A DNA stretch of 47,200 bases, from the NCBI RefSeq assembly GCF_003219815.1, contig NZ_QJVD01000027.1, positions 1-47,200 of the forward strand. Reading direction: 5' to 3'. The DNA is from Arthrobacter livingstonensis. Its GTDB lineage: Bacteria; Actinomycetota; Actinomycetes; Actinomycetales; Micrococcaceae. Positions within the stretch are counted from its first letter, which is position 1; each line of letters begins with the position of its first letter. A model generated the notes under the pieces. That model ran no database searches, was not told the DNA's origin, and worked only from the letters and a program-made list of their open reading frames with translations. The position numbers and the translations under genes are program-made. This document shows positions 35,207 to 43,851 of this stretch, in pieces.

Positions 35207-36688
35207 TTAGTTTCCGGTCAGCTTTTCGCGCAGTGCGGCAAGTGCCTCATCCGATGCCAGGGTGCCGGCGCCGGTATCAGCCACGGCCGGCTCGGAGGAG
35301 TAGGAAGTCCCTGCGGACTCGCCACCGCCTTCGGTGCCGTCGGAAGCTGCATCCTCAGCAGCGTGCTGGGCAACCTGCTTCTTGTGGGCTTCCCAGCGGG
35401 TCTGGGCGTCAGAGTACTGCTGCTCCCAAACGGCGCGCTGGGCTTCGTAGCCTTCAAGCCACTCGTTGGACTCGGAATCGAAGCCCTCCGGGTACTTGTA
35501 GTTGCCCTCTTCGTCGTACTCGGCAACCATGCCGTAGAGTGCCGGATCGAACTCGGTGGAGTCGACGTCGACACCCTCGTTGGCCTGCTTGAGCGACAGC
35601 GAGATGCGGCGGCGTTCCAGGTCGATGTCGATGACCTTGACGAACAGTTCGTCGCCCACGGAGACAACCTGCTCGGCCAGCTCCACGTGGCGCACGGCCA
35701 GCTCGGAGATGTGTACAAGGCCTTCGATGCCGTCTTCGACGCGGACGAACGCACCGAACGGAACCAGCTTGGTGACCTTACCCGGCACAACCTGCCCCAG
35801 GGCGTGGGTGCGGGCGAAGGTCTGCCACGGATCTTCCTGCGTGGCCTTGAGCGAGAGCGAAACACGCTCGCGGTCCAGATCCACTTCGAGGACCTCGACG
35901 GTGACTTCCTGGCCAACTTCGACAACCTCGGAGGGGTGGTCGATGTGCTTCCAGGACAGCTCGGAAACGTGCACGAGGCCGTCTACGCCGCCAAGGTCCA
36001 CGAAGGCACCGAAGTTGACGATGGAGGAGACGACGCCGGGACGGACCTGGCCCTTTTCCAGCTTGTTGAGGAACGTCGAGCGCACCTCGGACTGGGTCTG
36101 CTCGAGCCAGGCACGGCGGGAAAGGACCACGTTGTTGCGGTTCTTGTCCAGTTCGATGATCTTCGCTTCGATCTTCTGGCCGATGTACGGAGCCAGGTCG
36201 CGCACACGGCGCATCTCGACGAGCGATGCGGGCAGGAAGCCGCGCAGGCCGATGTCGAGGATAAGACCACCCTTGACCACCTCGATGACGGTACCGGTGA
36301 CGACGCCGTCTTCTTCCTTGACCTTCTCGATGTCGCCCCAGGCGCGCTCGTACTGCGCGCGCTTCTTGGAGAGGATGAGACGGCCTTCTTTGTCTTCCTT
36401 CGTGAGCACCAGGGCTTCGACCTGATCGCCAACGGCGACAACGTCACCGGGGTCAACGTCGTGCTTGATGGAGAGCTCGCGGGAGGGGATGACGCCTTCG
36501 GTCTTGTAACCGATGTCGAGCAGAACTTCGTCGCGGTCAACCTTGACAACTACACCTTCGACGAGGTCGCCGTCATTGAAGTACTTGATGGTTGCGTCCA
36601 CTGCGGCGAGGAATTCTTCAGCAGTACCGATGTCGTTGATGGCAACAACAGGAGTGGTACTAGTCTTCTCGGGGGTCGTGATGGTCAT
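35207..36688 (-). CDS. rpsA: 30S ribosomal protein S1
   Basis: S1 (493 aa) has four OB-fold S1 repeats at about residues 37-105, 120-190, 208-277 and 293-365. Repeat signatures are VEGVVVKVDRDEVLLDIGYK, VTGTVIEVVKGGLILDIGL, RPGVVSSIVNFGAFVDLGGV and VPGKVTKLVPFGAFVRVEDG. The acidic C-terminal tail carries Gly/Ser/Ala-rich segments. Four repeats rather than six is normal in actinobacteria. ATG 36688 lacks a good Shine-Dalgarno sequence (only CGGAG about ten bases upstream), and the leader is about 178 nt. This is reminiscent of rpsA autoregulation in E. coli. Confidence 0.96.
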   Translation of the reverse strand: MTITTPEKTSTTPVVAINDIGTAEEFLAAVDATIKYFNDGDLVEGVVVKVDRDEVLLDIGYKTEGVIPSRELSIKHDVDPGDVVAVGDQVEALVLTKEDKEGRLILSKKRAQYERAWGDIEKVKEEDGVVTGTVIEVVKGGLILDIGLRGFLPASLVEMRRVRDLAPYIGQKIEAKIIELDKNRNNVVLSRRAWLEQTQSEVRSTFLNKLEKGQVRPGVVSSIVNFGAFVDLGGVDGLVHVSELSWKHIDHPSEVVEVGQEVTVEVLEVDLDRERVSLSLKATQEDPWQTFARTHALGQVVPGKVTKLVPFGAFVRVEDGIEGLVHISELAVRHVELAEQVVSVGDELFVKVIDIDLERRRISLSLKQANEGVDVDSTEFDPALYGMVAEYDEEGNYKYPEGFDSESNEWLEGYEAQRAVWEQQYSDAQTRWEAHKKQVAQHAAEDAASDGTEGGGESAGTSYSSEPAVADTGAGTLASDEALAALREKLTGN

Positions 36689-36872
36689 GTAGTAGGGGCT
36701 CCGATGTGGATAGTGGTTTCGCCGGTCCCGGGTCACGCCGCGACTGTTCGCGAGCGTGCGGGCCGGGCCCGGAATTATTATGGTTGCAGGGGTTCCTGCG
36801 GTTGCTTCCTGCACGCAGCGAGCGGATGTGGCCCGGTAGTGAGGGCCCAATCCACGCATTACATGCCCATTT

Positions 36873-36901
36873 AGTCTAGTTGCTTGCGCCAAGGAGCGCA
36901 A
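36873..36901 (-). promoter_or_regulatory. rpsA promoter
   Basis: On the minus strand TTGCGC (36901-36896) and TAGACT (36878-36873) are 17 bp apart. The -35 lies within an inverted repeat TTGCGC-N6-GCGCAA (36884-36901). The predicted start near 36866 gives a leader of about 178 nt before rpsA. Confidence 0.65.
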
Positions 36902-36918
36902 AATGCAAGTACGACGGC

Positions 36919-36924
36919 GATAAT
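36919..36924 (+). promoter_or_regulatory. -10 element of the fetB-like gene, leaderless start
   Basis: GATAAT ends seven bases before GTG 36932, and no Shine-Dalgarno sequence is present. This supports leaderless translation from GTG 36932. Confidence 0.5.
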
Positions 36925-36931
36925 TGCGTTT

Positions 36932-37684
36932 GTGGACAAATCAACCCTTCTCGTTTTGGGCCCGAACGCGTGGGTATTGCTGGCCGTGCTGCTGGTCCTG
37001 GCTGCGGCGATGTGGCGCGTGGCGCTGGGCAGGCCGCCGGCCCAGATGCTCGTCGCGGGGCTCCGCGCACTGATCCAGCTTGCCGCCGTCGCGCTGGTCA
37101 TTGCCTATTTGGCCGACAGGGGCGCGTGGGCGTTTGCCTTTGTGGCACTGATGTTTGTGGTGGGGGTGTGGACGTGCGGGCGCAGGGTGGCCCGCCGCGG
37201 CCGGTGGTGGTTGGCCGCCCTCCCACTGGCGGCCGGGGTGGTGCCCGTGGCCGTGCTGATGTTTGCCGCAGGCGTGCTCCCGTTCAGCGCCCTGGCCATC
37301 ATCGCCGTGCTGGGGCAGCAGATTGGCGGGGCCATGTCCACCGTGACGCTGGCCGGCCGGCGCATCGAGGACGAGCTGGTCCTGCGGCACGGCGAGGTGG
37401 AGGCCGCCGTGGCCCTCGGCTTCCTCTGGCATGCGGCCAGGATGATGGTGGGGCGGCCCGTGGCCGCGGAGGCGGTGCTGCCGTCCGTGGACCAGACCCG
37501 CACCGCCGGGCTGGTGACGCTGCCCGGCGCCTTTGTGGGCATGATCCTTGGCGGCGCAGCACCACTGGATGCCGGGCTCATCCAGCTGCTGGTCTTGATT
37601 TCGCTGCTGCTGGTCAACTCGACGGCCGCCGCAACCACCCTGTGGCTGAGCTGCCGGGGGGCGTGGGCGCGCCGCCCCGCTTGA
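36932..37684 (+). CDS. FetB/UPF0014-family ABC transporter permease
   Basis: The 250-aa membrane protein has seven or so hydrophobic segments and the UPF0014 signatures ALIQLAAVALVI near residue 45, GQQIGGAMSTVTLAGRRIEDEL near 130, and VTLPGAFVGMILGGAAPLDAGLIQLLVL near 190. E. coli FetB works with ATPase FetA and is linked to iron homeostasis. No FetA-like ATPase gene lies beside it here, so it is an orphan permease in this window. The start at GTG 36932 rests on a -10 seven bases upstream and loss of family similarity before it. Confidence 0.82.
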   Translation: MDKSTLLVLGPNAWVLLAVLLVLAAAMWRVALGRPPAQMLVAGLRALIQLAAVALVIAYLADRGAWAFAFVALMFVVGVWTCGRRVARRGRWWLAALPLAAGVVPVAVLMFAAGVLPFSALAIIAVLGQQIGGAMSTVTLAGRRIEDELVLRHGEVEAAVALGFLWHAARMMVGRPVAAEAVLPSVDQTRTAGLVTLPGAFVGMILGGAAPLDAGLIQLLVLISLLLVNSTAAATTLWLSCRGAWARRPA

Positions 37685-37724
37685 CACTGCCGCCGGCGGG
37701 CTGGCGCCTCCCCACTCAGGCGGG

Positions 37725-38975
37725 CTACTTAGTCGGGCTGCCCAAGACCACGTGGGACCGGCTGTGGCTGAGGTAGTCGTCGGCCCAGGAAATGACTGCA
37801 CTGATGCGCTGCCGATTGCCCGACAGCAGCACCACATGCACGCCGAGCCACGCCAGAAAGGCCAGGGGGCCCTGCACCTGGAAGCGCTTGGGTCCAATCT
37901 CGGCCACCGCGGCGCCACGGCCGATCATGGCCATGTAGCCTTTGTCCACGTAAGCAAATGGTGTCCGCGTGCCGCCGGTGAGGTCGGCATGGATGTTGCG
38001 CGCCGCCCATTTGCCCGCCTGCTGCGCGCAGGAGCCAAGCTGCGGCAGTTTCGCACCGCGCGCGTCGGTCATGTTCGCCGCATCACCGAGCACATAGATG
38101 CCGGTGGTGTTTGGCGCGGTCAGGTCCGGGTTGACATCAATCCGGCCTCCGCGTCCCTGTTGCAGGCCGGACTGGGCAACGACGGCACCCGCCTTCAGCC
38201 CCCCGGCCCAGATGACCAGCTGTGCCGGCAGCGTGGTGCCATCGGCAAACGCAACCCCGTCCGGACGCACCTCCGTCACGCCCTGGCCCATCTTGAGCCG
38301 CACGCCCGCCGCCTGCAGGTGGCTGGTTGCGTACGCCTTGGACTTGTCCGAAAACGCGTTCAGGACGCTCGGCACCATGTCGACCAGGTGGACGCTCGAG
38401 CGGGCCGCCAACTCTTGTGAAAAGTATTTGGGGATGACGTACTTGAAGTTTTCCGCGATGGCGCCGGCGGTCTCCACCCCCGTGGGTCCGCCACCGACCA
38501 CGACAACGTGGATGCCACCGCCGTCGCTGCCCCCGCGATGGGCTGCATCGAGGGCACGGACCAGGTCATTGCCGAGGCGGACCGCATCCGGTACGGAATA
38601 CAAGGGATAGGCGTGTTCCTCGGCGCCCGGAGTGTTGAAGTAGTTGGCCTCCGCCCCTGCCGCCAGGACGAGGATTTGGGCGTGGAAGGTATCGCCGTCG
38701 GCGGTCGTGACGGTATGGGCGTGGACATCCACCGCCACCACTTTCGCGGTGACCACGCTGGCGCTGCGGTAGCGCTGGAACATCCCGCGAAACGTCCGGG
38801 TGACGTCGGAGACGCCAATCTGTGCCGTCGCGACCTGGTAAAGCAGCGGCTGGAACTGGTGATAGTTGTTCTGGTCCACGAGGAGCACTTTCACGCCCTG
38901 GCGGCCCAGCGCCTTGACGGCTGCCACGCCGGCAAATCCCCCGCCGACCACGATGACCTGGAATGATTTCTCCAT
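37725..38975 (-). CDS. ndh: Type II NADH dehydrogenase (NAD(P)/FAD oxidoreductase)
   Basis: The 416-aa protein has the FAD motif VIVVGGGFAGVAAVKALG (7-24) and a second Rossmann motif VVVVGGGPTGVETAGAIAE near residue 157. GIYVLGDAANMTDARGAKLPQLGSCAQQAGKWAA near 290 is typical of NDH-2 enzymes. These transfer electrons from NADH to menaquinone without pumping protons. The C-terminus (FLAWLGVHVVLLSGNRQR) is the amphipathic membrane-attaching part. AAAGGG precedes ATG 38975. It is a single gene, convergent with the FetB-like permease and 104 bp from the Eis-like gene end. Confidence 0.9.
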   Translation of the reverse strand: MEKSFQVIVVGGGFAGVAAVKALGRQGVKVLLVDQNNYHQFQPLLYQVATAQIGVSDVTRTFRGMFQRYRSASVVTAKVVAVDVHAHTVTTADGDTFHAQILVLAAGAEANYFNTPGAEEHAYPLYSVPDAVRLGNDLVRALDAAHRGGSDGGGIHVVVVGGGPTGVETAGAIAENFKYVIPKYFSQELAARSSVHLVDMVPSVLNAFSDKSKAYATSHLQAAGVRLKMGQGVTEVRPDGVAFADGTTLPAQLVIWAGGLKAGAVVAQSGLQQGRGGRIDVNPDLTAPNTTGIYVLGDAANMTDARGAKLPQLGSCAQQAGKWAARNIHADLTGGTRTPFAYVDKGYMAMIGRGAAVAEIGPKRFQVQGPLAFLAWLGVHVVLLSGNRQRISAVISWADDYLSHSRSHVVLGSPTK

Positions 38976-39079
38976 TGGCTGACCCTTTCATCCATGTGTG
39001 GCCGCGCTGCCACGGTACTTCAATGCCCCCTTGTGGGTGAATCCTACCCGCGGCCCGCCGGATGTGGCAGGGACGGCGG

Positions 39080-40423
39080 CTAGAAGTTGGTCAGGCTGTG
39101 GGCCGACACGGGCAGGGCCAGCAGGGCGTCGAACCGGTCCGCGGTGCCAGGCTTCTCCTCGCGGAGCCGCCCTGCGGCCAGCAGCGTCCGTGCCGTGACG
39201 GCGCCGAGGTACATGCTGGAGAGCTCGCTGACGCCCATGGCCAGCTCCGCCTCAACCGAGCCGTCCTCGGGGCAGCGCGTGACGGTGGCCGTGCCGCGGA
39301 CCACCTCAATGCGGAAGATCCCGGACGCGTGCCCCAGCGGGTCCGCAACATGGATGGAGATCCGCCCGTCCGCCCTGTAGGGGCGGGCGGCCAGGGCAGC
39401 GGGGACATCCAGAATGCGCAGCCACAGGTGGTCTTCGGTTTCAGTCCGCTTGTAGTCCCGCTTGGCAGCCATGGCCCATTCCAGCGGGTCCACTTCGGGG
39501 GCCATGTCCCAGGTGACCCGCCCAATCAGGTCCAGTGAGCCAAGGTAGTTCCACAGCGCCAGGTAGGCGCCCTCGCCAGCTGCCAGCAGGTCAACGATCT
39601 TGACTGTGGGAGGCGTGGCGGCCTCGTCCGGCTTGTAGGTGACGTATCCGTCCACCTCCCCCGCCGCGTCGTAGTGCAGGGCCGCGCGGATGTTTTTCGA
39701 CGGTTCCATGGATGAGTAGTCTCCCTGGCCGGAAGCAACCAGGCGGTACATCTCATGCCGGCCGATGGAGCCGTAGGTGGCGGCATGGACCCGCGCAAAA
39801 ATCTCGTTGTGGAGATCGTGGACCACCTGGACGTCGGCCACTTCAACCGTGCCCTGCGCAGCGGCGGAAGGGCTGTGGAACGCAATTCCGCCGCGGCTGG
39901 AGACCTCGACCTGGCAGACATGTGTGGCCGCGCCAAAGCCGAACCGGCCGTAGATGACGGCCTCCGAGGCCGTCAGGGCAGCCATGGGGATGCCCGCGGC
40001 CTTCGCCTGGGCCAGGTCAGTGCTGATCATGGCGCGCAGGATTCCGCGCCGGCGGTGGCTGGGACGGACCGTCACGGCCGTGATTTGGTGTACCGGCAGC
40101 AGTGTCCCGCCACCCACGTTGAGGTCCTTGCGATGGTAGGCATAAGTAGCCACGGGATATTCCGGGCCCCAGGCCCCCGCTGGGGTCGCTGCGTCGATCA
40201 GGTAGGCACCCGTTGCCATGCGCCCGTCCACCTGCTCCAGGGCGGCGACCTTTGCCAGTTCCGCCCCGGTGGGTGCATTCGCGTAGAAGCCCAGCGCCAC
40301 GGCCTCGGACCACCTGGCCACCTCGTCGGGCACCTTCCCCTGTACCAGGCGGACCGGGAAGGTGCGCAGCTCGTACGGGAACGGCCGCGGGTTGCGGGTT
40401 GACGTTTCGCGTTCCGTGCTCAT
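39080..40423 (-). CDS. eis: Eis-like GNAT acetyltransferase
   Basis: The 447-aa protein has the three-part Eis layout: an N-terminal GNAT domain with the acetyl-CoA loop VTVRPSHRRRGILRAMI (117-133), a second GNAT-like domain, and a C-terminal SCP2-like domain (about residues 335-447). Tyr158 in EAVIYGRFGFG corresponds to the catalytic tyrosine of Mycobacterium tuberculosis Eis. The protein ends in Phe447, as Eis does, where the terminal carboxylate is thought to act in catalysis. Eis acetylates amines, including aminoglycosides, at several positions; the physiological substrate here is unknown. GAAGGAAG precedes ATG 40423. It lies 50 bp downstream of polA. Confidence 0.88.
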   Translation of the reverse strand: MSTERETSTRNPRPFPYELRTFPVRLVQGKVPDEVARWSEAVALGFYANAPTGAELAKVAALEQVDGRMATGAYLIDAATPAGAWGPEYPVATYAYHRKDLNVGGGTLLPVHQITAVTVRPSHRRRGILRAMISTDLAQAKAAGIPMAALTASEAVIYGRFGFGAATHVCQVEVSSRGGIAFHSPSAAAQGTVEVADVQVVHDLHNEIFARVHAATYGSIGRHEMYRLVASGQGDYSSMEPSKNIRAALHYDAAGEVDGYVTYKPDEAATPPTVKIVDLLAAGEGAYLALWNYLGSLDLIGRVTWDMAPEVDPLEWAMAAKRDYKRTETEDHLWLRILDVPAALAARPYRADGRISIHVADPLGHASGIFRIEVVRGTATVTRCPEDGSVEAELAMGVSELSSMYLGAVTARTLLAAGRLREEKPGTADRFDALLALPVSAHSLTNF

Positions 40424-40473
40424 CGTGCTTCCTTCGCTGTGGGAGATGGGGAATGGCCGGCTGGGGGTGTCCG

Positions 40474-43215
40474 TCAGTGTCCGGCGTCGTTCCAGCTGGA
40501 GCCGACGCCCACCTGGACTTCCAGCGGAACTTTCAAGTCCGCGGCGGCGCCCATCTGGGCCACCACCAGCGCCTCCACTGCGTCCCGCTCCCCCGGCCAG
40601 ACTTCCAGGACCAGTTCATCGTGGACCTGAAGCAGCATGCGGGACTTGAGGCCCTGCTTTTGAAGTTCCGCCGCTACACCAAGCATGGCGTGCTTGATGA
40701 TGTCCGCCGCCGAGCCTTGGATGGGCGAGTTCAGGGCCACGCGCTCGGCGAGCTCACGGAGCTGGCGGTCGGTGCTGGAGAGGTCCGGCAGGTACCGGCG
40801 GCGTCCCTCGATGGTGGAGGTGTAGCCGTCGATGCGGGCCTGTTCGACGACGCCGCGCAGGTAGTCGCGCACCCCACCAAAGCGGTCAAAGTAGTCCTTG
40901 ACGAGCGTGCGGGCCTCGTCCACGGAGATCTCCAGCTGCTTGGACAGGCCAAAGCTGGTGAGCCCATAGGCCAGCCCGTAGGACATCGCCTTGACTTTGG
41001 AACGCATGGCCGGGGTGACTTCCTCCGGCGGCACGCCGAAGACGTGCGAGCCAACATAGCGGTGCAGGTCCTCACCCTCCGCATACGCCTGGATGAGCCC
41101 GGCATCCCCGGAAAGGTGCGCCATGATGCGCATCTCGATCTGCGAGTAGTCGGCGGCAAGCAGGCATTCATAGCCCTCGGTGACCACAAACATGTCCCGG
41201 ACACGCCGGCCTTCCTCGCTGCGGATGGGGATGTTCTGCAGGTTGGGGTTGTTGGAGGAAAGCCGGCCCGTGGCCGCGACGTTCTGCGCATAGGTCGTGT
41301 GGATGCGTCCGTCATCGGCCACGGACTTCTTCAGCGTTTCCACCATCTGCCGCAGCTTGGACGCCTCCCGGTGGGCCATGAGCTGGGCCAGGAACTCGTG
41401 GCCGGTCTTCTCCAAGAGTGCCTTCAGCGAGGCTGCGTCCGTGGTGTAGCCGGTCTTGATCTTCTTGGTCTTGGGCAGTTCCAGCTCTTCAAACAGCACC
41501 TGCTGCAGTTGCTTGGGCGAGCCCAGGTTCACTTCGTGGCCAATGGCGGCAAAGGCCGCAGCCTGGGAGGCGTCCATGGTGGCCGTCAAGTCGGCCATCA
41601 GCGTCTCCAGCCGCTCACGGGAGATGTCAATGCCCGTCAGTTCCATCCCGGCCAGGACGGCGGCCAGCGGCAGCTCCAGTTCGGCCAGCAGGGTGGCGGC
41701 CCCGCGTTCGGCGAGCATGGGGGCAAAGTGTTCGCTAAGCAGCAGTGCCACGTAGCCGTGCTGCACGGCGTCGGCAAACTTGGCGCCCGCCTCAAGCCCC
41801 AGGTCCAGCTGGCCGGCGGACTCCTGCCCGGCGGCCGCGAAGGTGACCTTGAGGTGGACCTGGCTCAGGGCGGGAAGGTCGTAGCTGCGCCGGTCCGGCT
41901 GAATCAGGTAGCCGGAGATGGACGTGTCGTCCACCACGCCGGCCAGCGACAGCCCGCGCGGGGCCAGGGCCTTGAGTGCTTCCTTGTATTCGTGGACCAC
42001 CTTGGGTGCGTCCGAGGTCAGCCAGCGGGACAGTTCCCCGTCCAGTGCCTCGTCGGCAGTGCCAAGTTCGACGACGGCGGCGGAGTCCGCCCGCACCAGG
42101 GCCACCGCCGTGGCCTCCGGCAGCAGGCCCACCCGTTCGGAAAGGACGTCCACAGCGGTCGGTGCCGGTGCCCCCGCAACGTTGGTTCCGGCGTCGAGCC
42201 ATGCGTTGAGCGTTGCCGCGTCCGTGACCATCCGGTGCGCGGGCACCTCGTGGCCCTCGCCGTCGTCTGCCGACTCCTCCTCGCCGAAGAGGTCGAAGAG
42301 CCTCTTGCGCAGCGTGTTGAACTGGAGGGCGTCAAAGAGCTCCTCCACGGCTTCGCGGTCAGGGGACCGCAGCACCGTGTCCTCGAGCGCCACGGGCAGC
42401 TCCATGTCGCGCAGCAGGTGGTTCAGGCGGCGGTTGCGCCTGACGTCGTCCACGTGGGCGCGCAGCGATTCGCCGACCTTGCCGCCGATGGCGTCCAGGT
42501 TCGCCAGGACGCCTTCAAGGCCGCCGTAGAGGTTGATCCACTTGGCCGCGGTCTTGGGCCCGACGCCGGGCACGCCCGGAAGGTTGTCAGCGGTCTCCCC
42601 CACCAGGGCGGCCAGGTCGGAATAGCGGTTCGGCGGGACCAGGTACTTGGCTTCCACGGCGGCGGCGTCCATGGGCGGGATGTCGGAGATGCCCTTCTTC
42701 GGGTACAGCACCAGCACCTTGTCGGTAATGAGCTGGAAGGCGTCGCGGTCTCCGGAGACCACCAGGACGTCCCAGCCGGCGCTCTCGCCTTGGACGGACA
42801 GCGTGGCAATGATGTCGTCGGCCTCGAAGCCGTCCACTGAAATGGTGGGGATGTTCATGGCGGCCATGACCTTGATGATCAGGTCGATCTGGCCGTAAAA
42901 CTCCTCCGGCGTCTTGTTGCGCCCGCCCTTGTACTCGGTGTATTCCAGGGAGCGGAAGGTGGGGGTGTCCAGGTCAAAGGCGACCACCACATGCGTGGGC
43001 TTTTGTTGGCGGATCATGGTCAGCAGCATGGAGGTGAAGCCGTGGACGGCATTGGTGTGCTGGCCGGCCTCCGTGGAAAAGTTTTCCGGCGGCAGCGCAT
43101 AGAAGGCCCGGAACGCCATGGAATGGCCGTCGATCACCAGCAGGCGGGGCGTTTCGCCGGGTACGGCGGCAGCGGGAACAGGTGTTTTGGGGGCCGTCTT
43201 GGCAGATTCACTCAC
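40474..43215 (-). CDS. polA: DNA polymerase I
   Basis: PolA (913 aa) has an N-terminal 5'-3' exonuclease (LLVIDGHSMAFRAFYALP; VSGDRDAFQLI; GVPGVGPKTAAKWI helix-hairpin-helix), a middle domain and a C-terminal polymerase. Polymerase motif A is AADYSQIEMRIMAHL, motif B KAMSYGLAYGLTSFGLS and motif C LLQVHDELVLEV. The 3'-5' exonuclease region lacks the DxE pair, so proofreading is probably lost, as in other actinobacteria. It fills gaps after excision repair. GTG 43215 gives the best start; TAGGCT lies seven bases upstream without a strong Shine-Dalgarno sequence, so it may be leaderless. Confidence 0.96.
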   Translation of the reverse strand: MSESAKTAPKTPVPAAAVPGETPRLLVIDGHSMAFRAFYALPPENFSTEAGQHTNAVHGFTSMLLTMIRQQKPTHVVVAFDLDTPTFRSLEYTEYKGGRNKTPEEFYGQIDLIIKVMAAMNIPTISVDGFEADDIIATLSVQGESAGWDVLVVSGDRDAFQLITDKVLVLYPKKGISDIPPMDAAAVEAKYLVPPNRYSDLAALVGETADNLPGVPGVGPKTAAKWINLYGGLEGVLANLDAIGGKVGESLRAHVDDVRRNRRLNHLLRDMELPVALEDTVLRSPDREAVEELFDALQFNTLRKRLFDLFGEEESADDGEGHEVPAHRMVTDAATLNAWLDAGTNVAGAPAPTAVDVLSERVGLLPEATAVALVRADSAAVVELGTADEALDGELSRWLTSDAPKVVHEYKEALKALAPRGLSLAGVVDDTSISGYLIQPDRRSYDLPALSQVHLKVTFAAAGQESAGQLDLGLEAGAKFADAVQHGYVALLLSEHFAPMLAERGAATLLAELELPLAAVLAGMELTGIDISRERLETLMADLTATMDASQAAAFAAIGHEVNLGSPKQLQQVLFEELELPKTKKIKTGYTTDAASLKALLEKTGHEFLAQLMAHREASKLRQMVETLKKSVADDGRIHTTYAQNVAATGRLSSNNPNLQNIPIRSEEGRRVRDMFVVTEGYECLLAADYSQIEMRIMAHLSGDAGLIQAYAEGEDLHRYVGSHVFGVPPEEVTPAMRSKVKAMSYGLAYGLTSFGLSKQLEISVDEARTLVKDYFDRFGGVRDYLRGVVEQARIDGYTSTIEGRRRYLPDLSSTDRQLRELAERVALNSPIQGSAADIIKHAMLGVAAELQKQGLKSRMLLQVHDELVLEVWPGERDAVEALVVAQMGAAADLKVPLEVQVGVGSSWNDAGH

Positions 43216-43222
43216 AGGTGCC

Positions 43223-43228
43223 AGCCTA
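43223..43228 (-). promoter_or_regulatory. -10 element of polA, possible leaderless start
   Basis: TAGGCT on the minus strand ends seven bases before GTG 43215. The divergent thioesterase starts at 43235, so both promoters fit in or around a 19-bp gap. Confidence 0.45.
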
Positions 43229-43234
43229 GTCATC

Positions 43235-43693
43235 ATGAACGCTAATTTCACGCCGCCGCCCTTTACCGCCGAACTTGCCGCAGCGGGGGTGCCCGCGAAG
43301 TTCCACGAGTGGCTGGGACACCTGGGCGTCGGCGCCCTGGTGGTGAAGATGGGAATCGTGTTTGGGGAGATGGCCCCGGAGCGGATGACGGCCACCATGC
43401 CGGTGGAAGGAAACACACAGCTCGTGGGCCTGTTGCACGGCGGGGCGCACCTGGTTCTGGCCGACACACTGGGGTCCTTTGCCTCCGCGCTGCACGCCGG
43501 ACCCACCCGGCGCCCGGTGGGCATTGAGATAGGCGCCACGCACCACCGCGGCATCAAGGCGGGGCTGGTCACCGGCACCGCCACGGCACTCCACCTGGGC
43601 CGCACCCTGGCCACGCACGAGGTGGTCATGACCGACGCCGAAGGACGCCTGCTCTCCACCGCCCGGATCACCAACATGATCCTGGACGCCTGA
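43235..43693 (+). CDS. Hotdog-fold thioesterase (PaaI/YdiI-like)
   Basis: The 152-aa protein has the hotdog motif GLLHGGAHLVLADTLGSFAS near residue 66 (H-G-G-x4-LAD-x2-GS), VGIEIGATHHRGIKAG near 96 and ARITNMIL at the end. Such enzymes hydrolyse acyl-CoA thioesters, often 1,4-dihydroxynaphthoyl-CoA or phenylacetyl-CoA derivatives; the substrate is not readable here. The start is ATG 43235, 19 bp from the polA start on the other strand. TGA is followed at once by repeat F, then by a 20-bp terminator stem. Confidence 0.88.
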   Translation: MNANFTPPPFTAELAAAGVPAKFHEWLGHLGVGALVVKMGIVFGEMAPERMTATMPVEGNTQLVGLLHGGAHLVLADTLGSFASALHAGPTRRPVGIEIGATHHRGIKAGLVTGTATALHLGRTLATHEVVMTDAEGRLLSTARITNMILDA

Positions 43694-43773
43694 TCCCCAC
43701 GCCTCCCCACGCCCTCCCCACGCCCTCCCACTGCTCGCAAGCTCGCAGCGGGTCCCTCGGGCGCGTGGGCCCA
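43694..43773 (+). repeat. Stop-anchored hairpin repeat, copy F
   Basis: The only anchored copy on the plus strand. It begins at the base after the thioesterase TGA with TCCCCACG, and three CTCCCCACGCC-like units follow in tandem (43703-43728). The core CTGCTCGCAAGCTCGCAG and then TGGGCCCA complete it. Orientation relative to the gene is the same as in the minus-strand copies. Confidence 0.9.
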
Positions 43774-43785
43774 ACCCGCCAGCCA

Positions 43786-43840
43786 ACGACGCCGGGCACC
43801 TGCCTCCCGCTGTGAACGGAAGGCAGGTGCCCGGCGTCGT
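43786..43840. terminator. Bidirectional terminator with a perfect 20-bp stem
   Basis: ACGACGCCGGGCACCTGCCT (43786-43805) and its exact complement (43821-43840) enclose a 15-nt loop. It lies between the convergent thioesterase gene and the pit-associated membrane protein gene and probably stops both transcripts. Confidence 0.85.
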
Positions 43841-43851
43841 GCTTAAACGGC

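Noticed and set aside
40213-42840. An 875-codon open frame opposite polA
   Set aside because: Antisense shadow of DNA polymerase I; no recognisable domain and no ribosome binding site.
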